Made by a program: the position numbers and the translations under genes. Of a stretch of DNA of 64,000 bases, positions 1-11,670 are shown piece by piece; within the stretch, counting starts at the first letter, position 1, and each line of letters opens with the position of its first letter. The stretch covers positions 132,006,001-132,070,000 of the forward strand of contig JAZHRO010000036.1 in NCBI GenBank assembly GCA_037157565.1, in the 5' to 3' direction. The notes under the pieces are model-generated. The model was not told where the DNA came from. It did no database searches and saw nothing but the letters and a program-made list of their open reading frames with translations. Origin of the DNA: Thalassia testudinum. Its lineage: Eukaryota > Streptophyta > Magnoliopsida > Alismatales > Hydrocharitaceae.

Positions 1-879
1 CCTTCACTTCTATTGATTTAGAATTCGTCGTAATTTAGAAAAATGCATCATAGTATAGTAACAAAAATCGAATCGACATTTAAATTTATAATTGTTCAAA
101 AAAACAATGAGTTGCGAGCTCATTCGTAGGGAGCAAATACTGCAATTCAATCAACTAATCAAATGATAAGCAATGAGCATAATAATCAATCATAAGTATA
201 ATATGTAATGAATAATCAATTAATGCTCAAATTGTATCTCAGAATAAAAATATAATAAAGAGAAGAAAATGGTGGTTGGAATCACCAATTACTCTCAATA
301 GTTAAGAACAATTTTCAATTAGATCTCAAATACTTAGTAAAATCAGAATCAAAGTTTCTTCACAAATTAGATGTCTTCAGTAAGCCTCAGATGGCTTAAG
401 TATTAAGCCCAACAACCTCTAAAATTGCCTAGTGTAGGCACGAATACTAAGGCAAATATGCACAGTGCAAAACTCGGTAAGTGGTAATCAGGTAATCAGA
501 TCTAAGAACTAGGCCCACCTGGTTGTGGGTGGCAGGTGAGGAGTGCGTGAGGAGAGTGAAAGGGACCTCACCCCGTGTGTTGAGGCGATAAGCCAATCCA
601 CCAAACTCAATAAGTATAAAAAATAATTCGTCTTTGCCTAATGTGGAACTATCTTAGCTACTACTCTTCGTGTGTGTTGCAGCTAGGTTCACTCATCGAT
701 TGCAACTATTGTGGGTTCTCGTTCTCTAATTCAAAGCCCAGATGGCTTCCTGGAAGTGGTCCGCAACAGTTGAAGGTTGAATCGAGGTCGGAGAATGCAG
801 ATGGCGGCAGAGGGAGGCGACAATAAACGGCAATGCAGCTTGAGCTGACGAACACCTAAAACATGAAACACAGGTTAGA
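1..879 (-). repeat. Repeat-derived flank into which element D inserted; probable E-family-like LTR piece
   Basis: No gene is supported here. Positions 90-160 resemble the LTR ends of this lineage (a run ending in a 'gggagcaaatac' stretch, as in E at about 2885-2900). Positions 510-600, with 'gaggagtgcgtgagg' and 'gggacctcaccccgtgtgttgaggcg', resemble E at about 3620-3700. This suggests a minus-oriented LTR truncated by the window edge. The last five bases (875-879, TTAGA) are the left copy of D's target duplication. The same host sequence resumes at 44620-44726, where nothing recognisable is seen. A 61-codon reading frame at 641-826 has no recognisable features. Confidence 0.4.
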
Positions 880-2770
880 TGAAAGTGTGATCTTCATTTT
901 TGTTGAAAACTTTAACATAAAATGATGTGTCATTGTATTTAGTCGCATGGTAGGAAATCTCTTTTCAAAACATTTTAATTTTCAGAATCTAACCACGAAG
1001 CGTTAGGTCATCTCCACAGGGAGGAATTAGCCTATTAAAAATGAGTAATAATGCATCAAGTAATTGGGAATGTCAACTGATGTGCATGCTAACTAGTGCG
1101 TTTAGTTCCAACAAAAATTCTCAATCTACATAATTAATCAAGAATATGAGGGTGCACATGCAAAATCACCACCATGGAAATATCAGAATTGCTATCTTAA
1201 TACTGACAAGCATCATCAAATTTAATTAAATCAGAATTTGTTCCCCATAACAAGGATACATGTTTGCTTAGTCATGAGATAAATGTAACTACATGCAATT
1301 CAATTAGAATGGAGGGATATTCACGCAATTCTACCATAATATAATAATAAGATAAATAAGTGAATAGTGCTCCCCCGCAATGGAATGGATGGTAATTTTT
1401 AATTGGAGCAAAAATAGAGGATTTCTCCTCTCTCTTCCTCGCTTGAATGGCCGTGCGTGGTTGGTGGCGAGAGTCGAAGGGATGGTGCAACTCGACAAGT
1501 GCTTTGCGATGGTGGTGACGCGATGGCCGGACGGTGCAGAGTAGTGGCGTCGGCGTTGGGTTCTGACGGAGAAGACGAACAGTGCGTGGAGAGGAGGAAG
1601 AGCTGCTGCCGTTGCCGTGCGTAGCTGCGCGATGGTGGCGCACAAGGGCACGCGAGGGCACGCACAAGAGCGCGCGAGGGCACTGCACTGCCTGCGGGCG
1701 TGCTTGGCTGCCTGCAGGCGGCTGGGCTGCCGGTGCGTGGCCGCACATGCAGGTGCGATGAGGGCACCGCGTGGTGATCTGCGTGGAGGAGGTTGTGCTG
1801 CAGGCACGCGCTAGTTGTGGAGGCGGTGTCTGCAGGTGCGCGTTAGTTGCTGCAGAGAGGAAGAGGGAGATGGACAGGTGTGTGCTTGCGGTGTCTACAA
1901 GGCACACGGTGGGGCAGGCTGGAGGAGCACTTGCGAGGGTTGTGGCTGCACGCACAAGGGTGCTGCCACTGCTGTGGCTGCAGGCGGCTGTGGCTACGGA
2001 GCTGGGTTCTTTGCACGCGGTGGGGGTGCACTTGTAGGTGCTGCGGTGGGAGGACACTGCGCTGCTTGCAAGGCACGCACGTGTGGTGGGAGAGGATAAG
2101 GCAATGCCGCTGCTACATGGAGGTTGTGGTGGACTAAAGGTGGTTGCAGTGAGGAGCGAGCAGGTGTGGCTTGCCGCAATAGAGAAGGACTGGCGGTGGT
2201 GGTTGTACGCTGAGAGGACGTGTGCGCAAGGGCACTACAATGTTGGAAAGGTTAGCGGTGCGTGGTGCTCGCGGTTCCACAGTGCCCGCCATCTTCACGG
2301 TGGTGAAGGTGGAGATGATGAGGGAGGGAATCCCCGTAGGGGGAAAGGAAGAAGAACCTCCTCTCGCCAAGAGCATCCTTTTTTTATCTTCTTAGCCCCC
2401 ATCCGTAAGTCAAGGGATTTTCAAATCCCTTACTAAACTTGGCTGACGGTTGTTGAATTTGTTGAGGCCGGCAGCTGTTGGGGGAGGGGGAAATTTATTT
2501 CACCCCCTAGCTTCTTGCAAATTTAATCCTCCTCCTCTCTCACTTTCCCGATGATTTGTTAACTCTTAAATTACCCTGATGGAGTGGATTAAGTGGAGGA
2601 GATGCATAGGGTGTGCTGTGTGCGAGACCTGCATGAAATATAAAATAATTACATAATAAGTTATAGAATGCAGTAGAATAAATGTAAACTTAGGTAATGA
2701 TGCATGCAATCATTTTATGACCTAATGTGGTTATTAACAAACATAAAATGTAAGAATAGAGTTAACTTAG
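880..2770 (-). repeat. Element D 3' LTR, major segment
   Basis: Homologous to 42662-44575 along its length. It starts 'tgaaagtgtgatcttc' against 'tgaaagagcgatcttt' in the other LTR and stops at 'gttaacttag', where E was inserted. CTTAG at 2766-2770 is the left copy of E's duplication. The remaining 33 bases of this LTR are at 37857-37889. Divergence from the partner LTR is moderate and spread throughout, so this is an old insertion. Long open frames in the GC-rich middle (1272-2057) are in LTR sequence with biased composition and are not annotated as genes. Confidence 0.87.
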
Positions 2771-4204
2771 TGTTTGCAACGTTTTGTCGGGCTTATAAGT
2801 CGGTCGCATTGTAGTATAGGTGACCAAGCGTTGACAACAAATAAGAATTTATTACTTGAAAACCTAAGTATCCGAGGTCAAACACAGGGAGCAAATGGAA
2901 TTTATTCACTAATCTCAATAATGTAATGAATACTTAGAGTTACTCAAAACTTAATTCAGAATTTAAATGCAAGAATGTAAGTGTCAATTGTAGCAAAAAT
3001 AGAGAAATTGGATGTCTGATTTCATGATCAGACGTCTTAAAAAGATATCTCTCTTTTAAGCTTTTATCTTTTTTCCTTCTCCTTTCTGCTTTCTCTTCTT
3101 CTTTCTTTCTTTCTCTGATTTTCCTTATCTCTCTTTCTTCTATTCTTCTTTGACTTTGGCCATCTACTTCTTCTTCCTTGTCTCTTCTTTGCAGCTCCTT
3201 TCTAGCCCTTCCTTTCTTCTTCCTTCTTCTTATTTTCCTCTATCTTCTACCCTTCCTTTTTAAGTCTTCTCTTTTCTGCTGTCTGTCTGCGGCTAAGTGT
3301 CAGCTTCACCTTGCCTTTGTTTCCTTCAGCCTCCTCTGGCTTTCTTCTCTCTCGCTTCTTTCCTTTCTTCCTTCCTTCTTCTCTTGCATAGTGCCTTTCT
3401 CCTTCCTCTGTGACTAAGTTCTTCCTTCACCTTGCCTTAGCTTTTCAGCTACGCCTTCCTCTTCCTTCTTCTTCCCTGCACACACACCAAAGAGCAAAAC
3501 CTACCCCTACCCTCCCCACGTCTCTCTCTCTTTATTTCTCTCTTCGGTACGCTCTCCTAGAGCCGGGTAATCGGGTCGGGCGCGTGCCCGGGTCCAGGCG
3601 CATCGGCATGGGTGTGGTGCGCGAGGAGTGCACGAATAGGTTAGTCGGGTCGGGTGCCAGGTCCGCGAGGGACCTCACCCCTGTGTTCTCAAGGCGAACA
3701 ACATAAAACACAATTTCATTTTATCCCACACGCCGCACTCTTGCGTTCATGAGGTGGGACTAAATGTCCCACCTGCTTTTGCGTGCATGTCTGCAGGAAT
3801 CTTTCTTCAATTGCTACTGATGGGTCGCTTGCCAAACCAATTGCTTGGCTGCGTGAAGTCGCGCACTCATCCCGCTTCACCTGGGACCCTGATGCCTAGA
3901 GCGCGCTGCCTGGGATGAAGCTCGTGACCTTCTCTCTGTGTGCATCCATGGCGGCAGGTGCTCAGATCTGTCATACATGAATATGGATTGGTGGCCCCAT
4001 TAAAACACATGGGAAGCTTCGCCGTGTCAAGGCGAAGGTGGGATGGTAGGTGGCAAGCCACAGGGTTGCCTAGGCGTGCGTGCCTAGGTCACCCTGTGGC
4101 CGTGCTTATGGGTTAGGTCGAGGGGTGTTTAGGGAGGTGTTGGCGGTCGATGGATGGGTGGAAGATGTTCAGTGGTCGATGGCGGAGGTGAAGAGGTTGG
4201 TGGC

Positions 4205-5927
4205 TGACGGAGAGGTTTTCACTTACTTATGATAGCAATAGAAGAATATGTCATTGTAATTAATGTGGTGGAAATATCTCAATCAGAAATTAACATAGAT
4301 ATGAATTTAAACCACAATAAAGGATGTCATATCCACAGGGAGGAATACACAATTCGCAAACTTTTCTACAACTTTAATATGAGGAATATGCTATTTTAAA
4401 TGAAGCTTGCAATTTCCTTAAAGGTTCAAGGGTATTTATGTAATTTTCACGTCAGGAATTAAGCTCCAAAAATATGTGTATGATGCGTGTGTAATGACTT
4501 ATCATGTAAATTCAACTTTCATGCAATTCTGATTTGAAATTCAAGGTAGAATCATGCACATAACACGAGTAAAATAATTTTAGGAAAGTCTGAGTGCATC
4601 AGTGCAATGTGGCCTGAATAAAATATTAATATGAAATTGGAAATGGCATTGAATGTAATTATTAATGGAGACAAAAACAGAGGATTTCTCCTCTCTCCTC
4701 CTCGCGTGTGCGGCAGTGTATGGTTGGTCGCGAGAGTCGGCGGGGAGGTGTGCCTCGACGAGGGCTACACAACGGCGGTGACACGGCGGTCGGCCGACGG
4801 AGGAGGGCCGCTAGCCTGTTGAAGGAGGATGGTCACTACTGCAGCCGCATGGTTCGCTGCGCACTAGACGCACAGGCGTAGGTGCGTGCGGGTGCGCGCC
4901 TGCAAAGAGCTGGTGTCGAGGTCATGGGCACCTGCAGGGCGCTGGTGGCGAGGAAGTGAGCGCCTGTAGGGTGCTAGTGGCGAGGCAGAGCACCTGTGGG
5001 CATTGGGCGCGGGTGCTTGCAGGGCACTGATGGCGAGGCAGAGCGCCTGCGGGCGTTAGGCGCGAATGTAGGCGCTTGGTGGGGGCGCAGGTGGGGCGGT
5101 GTGCCTGAACAGGCCTGCAGGCGATGGAGGAGGGGGCATGCTACGGTGGGCGTTGTGCGAGTGCGCCTGCAGTGAGAGGACTGTGCCTGCGGGGCGCGAT
5201 GGCGCTGGTGCGGGTGTGCCTATGGCGGCTGCAGGCTGGATGGGTGACGCTTGCAGTAGAGGGGCAGGCGCTGGAGATGGGCACGTGGAGGTGCGCTCTG
5301 CAGTGGAGAAGGTGCGGTGCCTGCGGGCTTCTGGTGGTGCTGGAGTGGGTGCCTGCAGGCGTGCAAGGGTAGGCAGAGGATTGGCTGCGCGGGTACGAGC
5401 GATGAGTGCGCAAAGGTGCTTCCTGCTATGCAGCACCTGCAGGCGCGGCTGGAGGGAGCGGTGGATGGTGGATGCAGGTGCAGGCTGGAGGGTTGTTTGC
5501 AGTGGGAGACTTGGTGCACAGTGCACACGGTGGTTGCACGGTTCCTGGATGATGATCTCTTCTCCTGTGCTCCACCTCCTCTTAACTCCTCTCTTCCACC
5601 CTTCCAGGGATTTTCAAAATCCCCTCCTAATTTTAGTCGGCGGCGGTTTGCATTTTTTGAGGGTAGCTGGAGGATGGGGAAAAGATGGAGCCGGTTGTTT
5701 GAGAGGGGAATTTACCCTCCCCTCCTTGTTCTTTTCCCATTATTATTCCTACAACATAAAAACATAAAATCATTACATATTAAGTTATAGAATGCTATAA
5801 AATAGATGTAAACTTAAATAATGATGCATGCAAACATTCTATAACTTAATTTAGTTATTAACAAACCTAAACAGTAAGATTAAAGTAAACTTAGGTGTAA
5901 TAATAGTCCATTAAAATTGACTCATCA
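4205..5927 (-). repeat. Element A 3' LTR
   Basis: Pairs with 34722-36454. The end at 5927 reads ctcatca. Similarity to the partner is very uneven: 4690-5140 differs at many sites and by indels, while about 5176-5755 is nearly identical to 35703-36282 (I count two differences in the first 400 bp). A 29-bp segment present in the 5' LTR near 34865-34893 is missing near 4344. The GC-rich part yields long open frames on both strands (for example 5099-5767), which I attribute to composition. Confidence 0.9.
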
Positions 5928-5966
5928 AATACCCCCAAGCCTAAGATTTCCTAGTCCCAAGCAAAA
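5928..5966 (-). promoter_or_regulatory. Element A polypurine tract and decayed pre-PPT hairpin
   Basis: On the minus strand, GCTTGGGGGTATT abuts the 3' LTR at 5927, the position where plus-strand DNA synthesis is primed. Just upstream, 5947-5966 is the counterpart of the CTAG hairpin seen in B, C, D and H, but its arms no longer pair fully. Confidence 0.75.
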
Positions 5967-7523
5967 ATGAAAAATAATCAAAGTAATCAGAAGATTCCTT
6001 CTTTTCTTATTTCAAAACATTAGAGATCCAAACAAATGTGACGTGATAATAGCCTAAGTAATAGATCCAAGTGAAAAAGCCAATTCGCATTGGGAGTTCG
6101 TACTTCACCCTTGGTAAATATTTCTATCGGGATAGGCAACTACTTCCCTCAGGGATAAAGCAGAAGATAATCTATAATTTGACCTCAGCTTTTGGCTTAG
6201 GTAGGAGATATCTAGTAGAATGGATTTGTATTTGGTGGCACACACTCATCTGGTGATACATGTAGTCTAGTACTACAGACTCTAGATCTCTAGACTATTA
6301 GAAAAGTCAATTCAGAGAGAGGCTAAACAACTGTGCTCTCTTGATGTTCCTGGGCACTCACTCTTTTCTTTCTTTCTGAGTTCACAAATCTCGCCAGATT
6401 TAGTAATTGTACTCACTGTTTGGTGGCCTCACATGGCATCCACGCTTCAATCAAAGTCCTAATAACTCTACAACTATGTTAGAGTCCTAAACCAGTATTC
6501 GGACGATCAGAAATACTAGAAGGTAGGTATGGGTCATATTTGGTGGAACGCGATAGGTGTTCTGTTGCTTCAGAAACAGTGTTACATTATAAACTTGGAC
6601 CTCTTTTTTTTTCTACTTCTTCCTTTCTCTCTCTGTTTTTTTTTTTTAATATAACTGTTTCTTCTTTTTCTTCTTTTTTTTTTCTCTCTTTTTTATAAAT
6701 CAACATAATACAACACAGACTTTTATTTATGAGGCATTATTTGAGATGATGATGGTCAAGAGGATATTGTGTGGCTTATTTGGTGGAAGTGTCTATTCTT
6801 GACACCGAGAAGGAATGGATAGGACAGGCATATTTCTGACTTTTGACACTATTACCCTCCTTCAGCCGGGGACTCTATGAAGGACGGTCGTAACCATCCA
6901 CCATAGTCATAGCTTTATTAGGACTCAATCTTTGTGTATCTGCCTTATTTAGCGACTCTCAGGAATTCACACAAAGTACGCACACAGGAACAGAGAGTTT
7001 TTTTTAACTACGCCTAACTCTGAAGTATCATCATCTAATTGTCCAAAACTTAAGAGTCCTTGCACTAGCCTTATTACACCAGTAATCTCTTTACTTTCTT
7101 CTCACAAATATGAGGTGGATCTACTAGAAGATAGTATGCCTGACTCCCTATGAACTGTCCAAGGGTTTAGAAGACTACAAATGCTTGTTGGTCTTCTTTA
7201 AGAATCAATTACCAAGTCTACGTGCACGTGAAATAAATGTACTAGATTCTAAACTTAAGGAATAATTTTAAGAAGAAAAACCTCCAATGACAAAGGTATT
7301 TTGCTAGAGACTAACCCATTTAGCTCAAGAAAAGAGATTTTTTTTTTTATACATATAAATATGTATGCAAATATTTATAAATGCTATAAACATTCTCAGG
7401 TTATACCCCCCCATGCCTAAGACTGACAATGTCCTCATTGGAAAAATGCAGACATAGAAGAATGTCACCTGAGGAGGAGACTGGGAGGAGCTAAGGCTCC
7501 TCAAGCCGAAGTGCATCCAAAAC
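5967..7523 (-). other. Element A 3' non-coding region
   Basis: No protein-coding sequence is supported. The region is collinear with D's 37928-39470 (for example 'gaagattccttctttt' and 'ggcacacactcatctggtg' in both). It holds a minus-strand A-rich/purine-rich tract (pyrimidines on plus, 6602-6700) and, at 7403-7440, the internal polypurine-like motif: minus strand 'caatgaggacattgtc' followed by 'ggcatgggggggta'. Confidence 0.7.
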
Positions 7524-7964
7524 CTAGCCATCTAAAAGAGTAATATACGGTTTAAGTCGCTGGCCAAATACTTTAAAGCTCGCACCTGAAATAGGGTTCC
7601 GAATCTCTACAGCTCCATGAGGGAAAGTATTGATAATAATGTATGGCCCATCCCAGCAGGACTTGAGCTTTCCAGGAAATAATTTAAGTCTAGAATTGAA
7701 AAGCCAGACCCACCGGTTGGGCTCAAAAGTCTTTCTAATGATGAGCTTGTCATGGAAGACTTTTGTACATTGCTTGTAAGCTTGAGAAGTTTCATAAGCT
7801 TCATTACGAAGCTCCTCAAGCTCACTTAATTCTAACATACGTGCCTTTCCCGCTTTATAGAGATTCAAGCTAACGTTTTTAATAGCCCAATAAGCTTTAT
7901 GTTGGATTTCCACGGGAAGGTGGCACGCTTTTCTGTAGACAAGACGGAAAGGAGACATGCCCAA
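7524..7964 (-). pseudogene. Element A integrase C-terminal part
   Basis: This piece ends the polyprotein. It contains the segment MSPFRLVYRKACHLPVEI, a helical 'LELSELEELRNEAYE' region, and the C-terminal module with LFPGKLKSCWDGPY, the W-x-GPY signature of Ty3/gypsy integrases that binds DNA non-specifically. It lies in the same frame as the integrase core at 8058-8258 and is separated from it by a TAA at 8058-8060. Everything from here up to about 9290 shares one frame. The product would act in the nuclear integration complex. The natural stop at 7524 is followed by the non-coding 3' region. Confidence 0.88.
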
Positions 7965-8057
7965 GGGAGTCTTATACGCAGTTTTGTAGACCCAAAGAGC
8001 ATCATTTAGTTTTTTAGACCAATCCTTCCGATCAGGCCTGACAGTTTTTTCTAAAAT

Positions 8058-8258
8058 TTACTTAATCTCCCTATTAGACACTTCAACTTGTCCACTCGTT
8101 TGGGGATGATAAGGTGTGGCTATTATGTGGTTGACTCCCAAATTTTGGAGTAGTCTTATGAAGTGTACATTCTTAAAGTGAGGTCCTCCATCACTTATGA
8201 TCGTCCTTGGGCACCCATACCGAGAAATGACATTAGCCTTAACAAAGCCCAAGACCAC
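8058..8258 (-). pseudogene. Element A integrase catalytic core (second half)
   Basis: Contains the second catalytic Asp in ISDGGPHF and the catalytic Glu in [11 protein letters not shown] of the DDE triad, with the expected '[14 protein letters not shown]' stretch between them. Both residues are intact, unlike in element B where the Glu is replaced. It is cut from the first half of the core by a TGA at 8274-8276 directly after the conserved EAIPT. The homologous codon in B is also TGA. A TAA at 8058-8060 ends the piece. Confidence 0.88.
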
Positions 8259-8273
8259 GGAATGGTCATTGGT

Positions 8274-9296
8274 TCACGTGGGTATGGCTTCTATCCATTT
8301 CAATACATAATCTACAACCACAAGGATGTATTCATATCCGAAGGACACAGGAAAGGGACCCATGAAGTCAATGCCCCAAATATCAAAGATTTCAACAGGG
8401 AGGATAGGCTGTTGGGGCATCTCATCCCTTTTTACAATGGTTCCTATCTGCTGGCAATGTAGACATGCACCCACATACGTATGTGCATCTCGGAATAATG
8501 TGGGCCACCAAAAACCAGACTGAAGAACCTTATGGGCAGTCTTCTTCCCACTAAAATGTCCCCCACAATGGAGGTCATGGTAGAAACTCAGAACACTTCT
8601 TTGTTCTTCGTTAGGGACGCAACGGCGAAAAAGCTGGTCAGGGCCTATTCTAAAAAGCACTGGTTCCTCCCACTGATAAAATTTAGCGTTGGCGAGAAAC
8701 CTGTCTCGTTTCTGCTTGTCCCAAGTATTGGGGGTAATGCCTGTGACCAGATAGTTCACTATGTCAGCAAACCAAGGAGTTTTAGCTTCCACGGCCATCA
8801 GAGACTCATCAGGGAAAGTCTCTTGAATACCACCAGCAGGGTTTGATGCCTCAATAGGGATCCTAGACAAATGGTCTGCTACCACATTCTCAACTCCTTT
8901 CTTGTCTTTAATTTCCAGGTCAAATTCTTGGAGTAGCAGAATCCAACGAATTAGGCGAGGCTTGGTGTCCTTTTTAGCCAGAAGATGCTTTAGGGCAGGA
9001 TGATCAGTGAACACTACAACCTTGGATCCCAAAAGATAAGACCGAAACTTTTCGAAAGAAAATACTACAACAAGTAGTTCCTTTTTTGTGACCGTGTAGT
9101 TTTGCTCAGGATCCGTAAGGGTCTTGCTGGCATAATGCAGCACATGAGGTTTGCCATCAACCCTTTGACCTAAGATCGCTCCCACTGCAAAATCAGAACA
9201 TCGCACATAAGCCCAAACGGGAGGGTCCAACCTAGTGCTTGGAGAATCGACGCGGTAATGAGGGCTTTCTTCAAAACTTGGAAAGCCTCGCCACAT
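8274..9296 (-). pseudogene. Element A RNase H, integrase zinc-binding domain and start of integrase core
   Basis: The open part begins in the RNase H domain, with [11 protein letters not shown] (first Asp of the active site), [14 protein letters not shown] (Glu) and [12 protein letters not shown] (Asp), and the Athila-typical [18 protein letters not shown] and VADHLSR. It continues into the integrase N-terminal HHCC zinc finger ([15 protein letters not shown] ... CLHCQQIG) and the first catalytic Asp in WGIDFMGPF. RNase H removes the RNA strand during reverse transcription. The 5' part overlaps the RT piece in another frame, so a frameshift lies near 9240-9290. The roughly 30 codons before SDFAV appear out-of-frame. 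Confidence 0.88.
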
Positions 9297-9508
9297 CTAT
9301 CATCAAAATAGGAGACATCCTTCGCTAATAGGTCGCAGAGTGGCTTAGAGATTTTACTGAAATCTCTAATGAAGTGCCTATAAAATCCAGCATGGCCAAG
9401 GAAAGATCTAACCTGACGAACATTGGTGGGCAATGGAAGCTTAGAGATGGAATCAATTTTTGCGGTGTCCACCTCTAATCCTCTCTCGGAAACTATATGC
9501 CTTAACAC
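9170..9508 (-). pseudogene. Element A RT thumb/connection segment
   Basis: Contains HIVSERGLEVDTAKIDSI and VRQVRSFLGHAGFYRHFIRDFSKI, the post-palm RT segment conserved in Ty3/gypsy elements. It is in frame with the RT piece 9515-10537 and separated only by one amber codon (TAG on the minus strand, 9515-9517). Its last codons run out of frame past the frameshift that puts RNase H in another frame. Confidence 0.85.
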
Positions 9509-9514
9509 AATGCC

Positions 9515-10537
9515 CTACTGGACCATAAAGTGGCTTTTCTCCCAACTAAGCACCAGCTTTGCCTCTTCGCAACAGGTTAAGACTTTATCAAGGTGCGAAA
9601 GGCATAGGTCAAACGACGAGCCATAAATGGAGAAGTCATCCATGAAAATTTCAATGAACTCATCGATCATATCAGAAAAGATAGCCATCATACAACGTTG
9701 GAAAGTGGTAGGAGCATTACATAACCCGAATGGCATTCGGCGGAACGCAAAAGTGTCATACGGACTCGTGAAGGTGGTACGCTCCCGATCATCAGGAAAA
9801 ACGGCTATCTGATTGTACCCAGAGTACCTGTCAAGAAAACAAAAGTACTTGTTCCCCGCCAATCGTTCCAGAATTTGATCGATAAACGGTAAGGGGAAAT
9901 GGTCTTTCTGGGTAACCGTGTTTAAACGGCAGTAATCAATGCAGACCCTCCAACCAGTTGAGGGTCTAGTGGTCACCAGTTCTCCTTGGTCATTCTCTTC
10001 CATAGTGATTCCTGCCCTTTTGGGAACTACATGAATAGAACTGACCCATTTACTATCTGAAATGGGATAGATAATCCCTGCATCTAGCCATTTCAGAATC
10101 TCCTTTTTAACAACCTCCAGCATATTTGGATTGAGCCTTCCCTGCATATCTCGGAAAGGCTTCATGGACTTATCCGTGTATATATGATGCATGCAAAGAG
10201 AGGGATCAACACCCTTAATATCAGCAATTGTCCAGGCAATTGCTTCCTTGTGCCTTTGTAAACACTCAAGCAGAGCTCCCTCCTGCAATTTAGATAATGC
10301 AGATGAGATAATAACAGGGAGCATGTTATTAGGGCCAAGGAAAGCATATTTCAATGTGCTCAGGAGGGGTTTCAACTCCAATTCATGAGCCTTTTGGATT
10401 GAGGGTTTTAGTTGAGATGTCCCCGCCTCAAGCAACAGATCTACCCTCACAGTCCAGAGTGGGGATAGAGACTCAGTGTGTATCCCCAAAAACTCTTCTA
10501 GTTCGGGCATTTCCCTTTCAGTTTCTTTAATAATCAA
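9515..10537 (-). pseudogene. Element A reverse transcriptase
   Basis: RNA-dependent DNA polymerase that copies element RNA in the virus-like particle. Visible motifs in order: a leader with 'LLSTLKYAFLGPNNMLPVII', KEILKWLDAGIIYPISDSKWVS, WRVCIDYCRLN, FLDRYSGYNQI (first catalytic Asp), FRRMPFGLCNAPTTFQRCM, and FMDDFSIYG (the catalytic Asp pair). The usual DG/DV-YSGYNQ is DRYSGYNQ here. It is in the same frame as the protease piece upstream, the two having been parts of one polyprotein. The piece ends at an in-frame TAG just after 'SWEKSHFM'. Confidence 0.92.
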
Positions 10538-10651
10538 GGGATGGTCCTTAGATATGACCTTCTGAAGGGGATCTCTACATAAGAGTGCTGGAGTAGTCTC
10601 TTCAATTATTTCATCAATGACCTCAATCTGAGAACAATCTTCAAATCCGGG

Positions 10652-11065
10652 TTACTTGTAAGTATCAAAAACATTCAACCGGATCTTCTTATTCCCAAAG
10701 CCCATTTTAAGTGCCCCAGATCTACAATTTATAGAGGCATTGGCTGTGTCCAGGAAGGGGCATCCTAGAATAATGGACGACTTTGTGGGCTTATTAGATG
10801 GGTCAGTATCAAGTACCAAAAAGTCAACGGGGAAGAAGAAATCCTCCACTCTGACAAGGACATCTTCCAACAATCCCCACGGTGTCTTAAGTGATCTGTC
10901 TGCAACCTGGAGGATTACTGGACTAGGCTTTAGCTTGCCTCCTCCCAAAAGGTCGTAGACAGAGCTTGCTAGAATGTTCACCCCCGCACCCAGATCGAGC
11001 AGAGCCTCGTTAATGTGTTGGCTACCTATAACCACTGAAATATACGGGGCCCCTAGGTCTTTCAT
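10652..11065 (-). pseudogene. Element A aspartic protease
   Basis: Retropepsin-like protease that would cleave the Gag-Pol polyprotein. The active-site loop is ALLDLGAGVNILA (DLGA, normal for Athila-type elements, against DSGA/DTGA elsewhere), followed by LKPSPVILQVADRS and the flap-side SIILGCPFLDTANASINC. Upstream in the same frame, 11066-11341 encodes the conserved spacer with 'INLPLLEAIKQIPSYAKFLK', interrupted by stop codons. Downstream the linker to RT (10538-10651) is broken by a stop at the end of this piece. Confidence 0.88.
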
Positions 11066-11341
11066 TTTGGGGGGTGTTTCATGCTGGAGAACTGAGTTAA
11101 CATGGTCAGGAAGGATGACCTTGGTTTGGACCTGTTTCCAAGGTTGGTGCTTCTAGGTGCACAGGTCCTTCAGAAACTTGGCATAGGACGGAATCTGTTT
11201 AATTGCTTCCAACAGAGGCAAGTTAATCTGGACTTACCTAAAAGTATCCATAATCTCTTCCGTCCTATCCTTGGCTCCAGATGAGCCAACAGAAGATTCC
11301 CCAGGAGCAGATAGATGCTCTGGATAGGGCACCCTCAGCTT

Positions 11342-11670
11342 CTAGGTAGAGGGGTCGTCATGACGGGAAAGGGGTGGTCGAAGGACGACATCCTCATTGT
11401 GGGTGATTTTGTACGAGGGAGAGCAGTGTGGCTCTTCCTCGATGGAGATGGAAGTCGGGTCAGGTGTGGAAGGGGAATTATGAGATGTAACCATAGGAGT
11501 GTTATCAAGCTTGTCAATCTTTTTTCCACTCCTCAACACGATCACTGCTTGGGCGTGCTCCCTGAATACAACCCCCTTGCCCTTAGGGTTCTCCTTAGAG
11601 GAGCTAGGCAGCTTTCCCAGATCACGTTGCCTAACTGCCTCAGTAAGATGACCAATTGCGGATTGCATAT
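11342..11670 (-). pseudogene. Element A gag C-terminal end up to the B insertion
   Basis: Contains AQAVIVLRSGKKID; the LRSGK motif marks the Gag/protease junction in Athila-type polyproteins (B and H have TLRSGK at the same place). B inserted five bases into this segment: CATAT at 11666-11670 is repeated at 32196-32200. On the far side of B the gag tail continues from 32196 upward without loss. The rest of the piece is low-complexity linker. Confidence 0.8.

Noticed and set aside
7325..7531. Small minus frame after A's integrase
   Set aside because: It spans the internal polypurine-like motif and a poly-T run, has no domain, and is not conserved in D.
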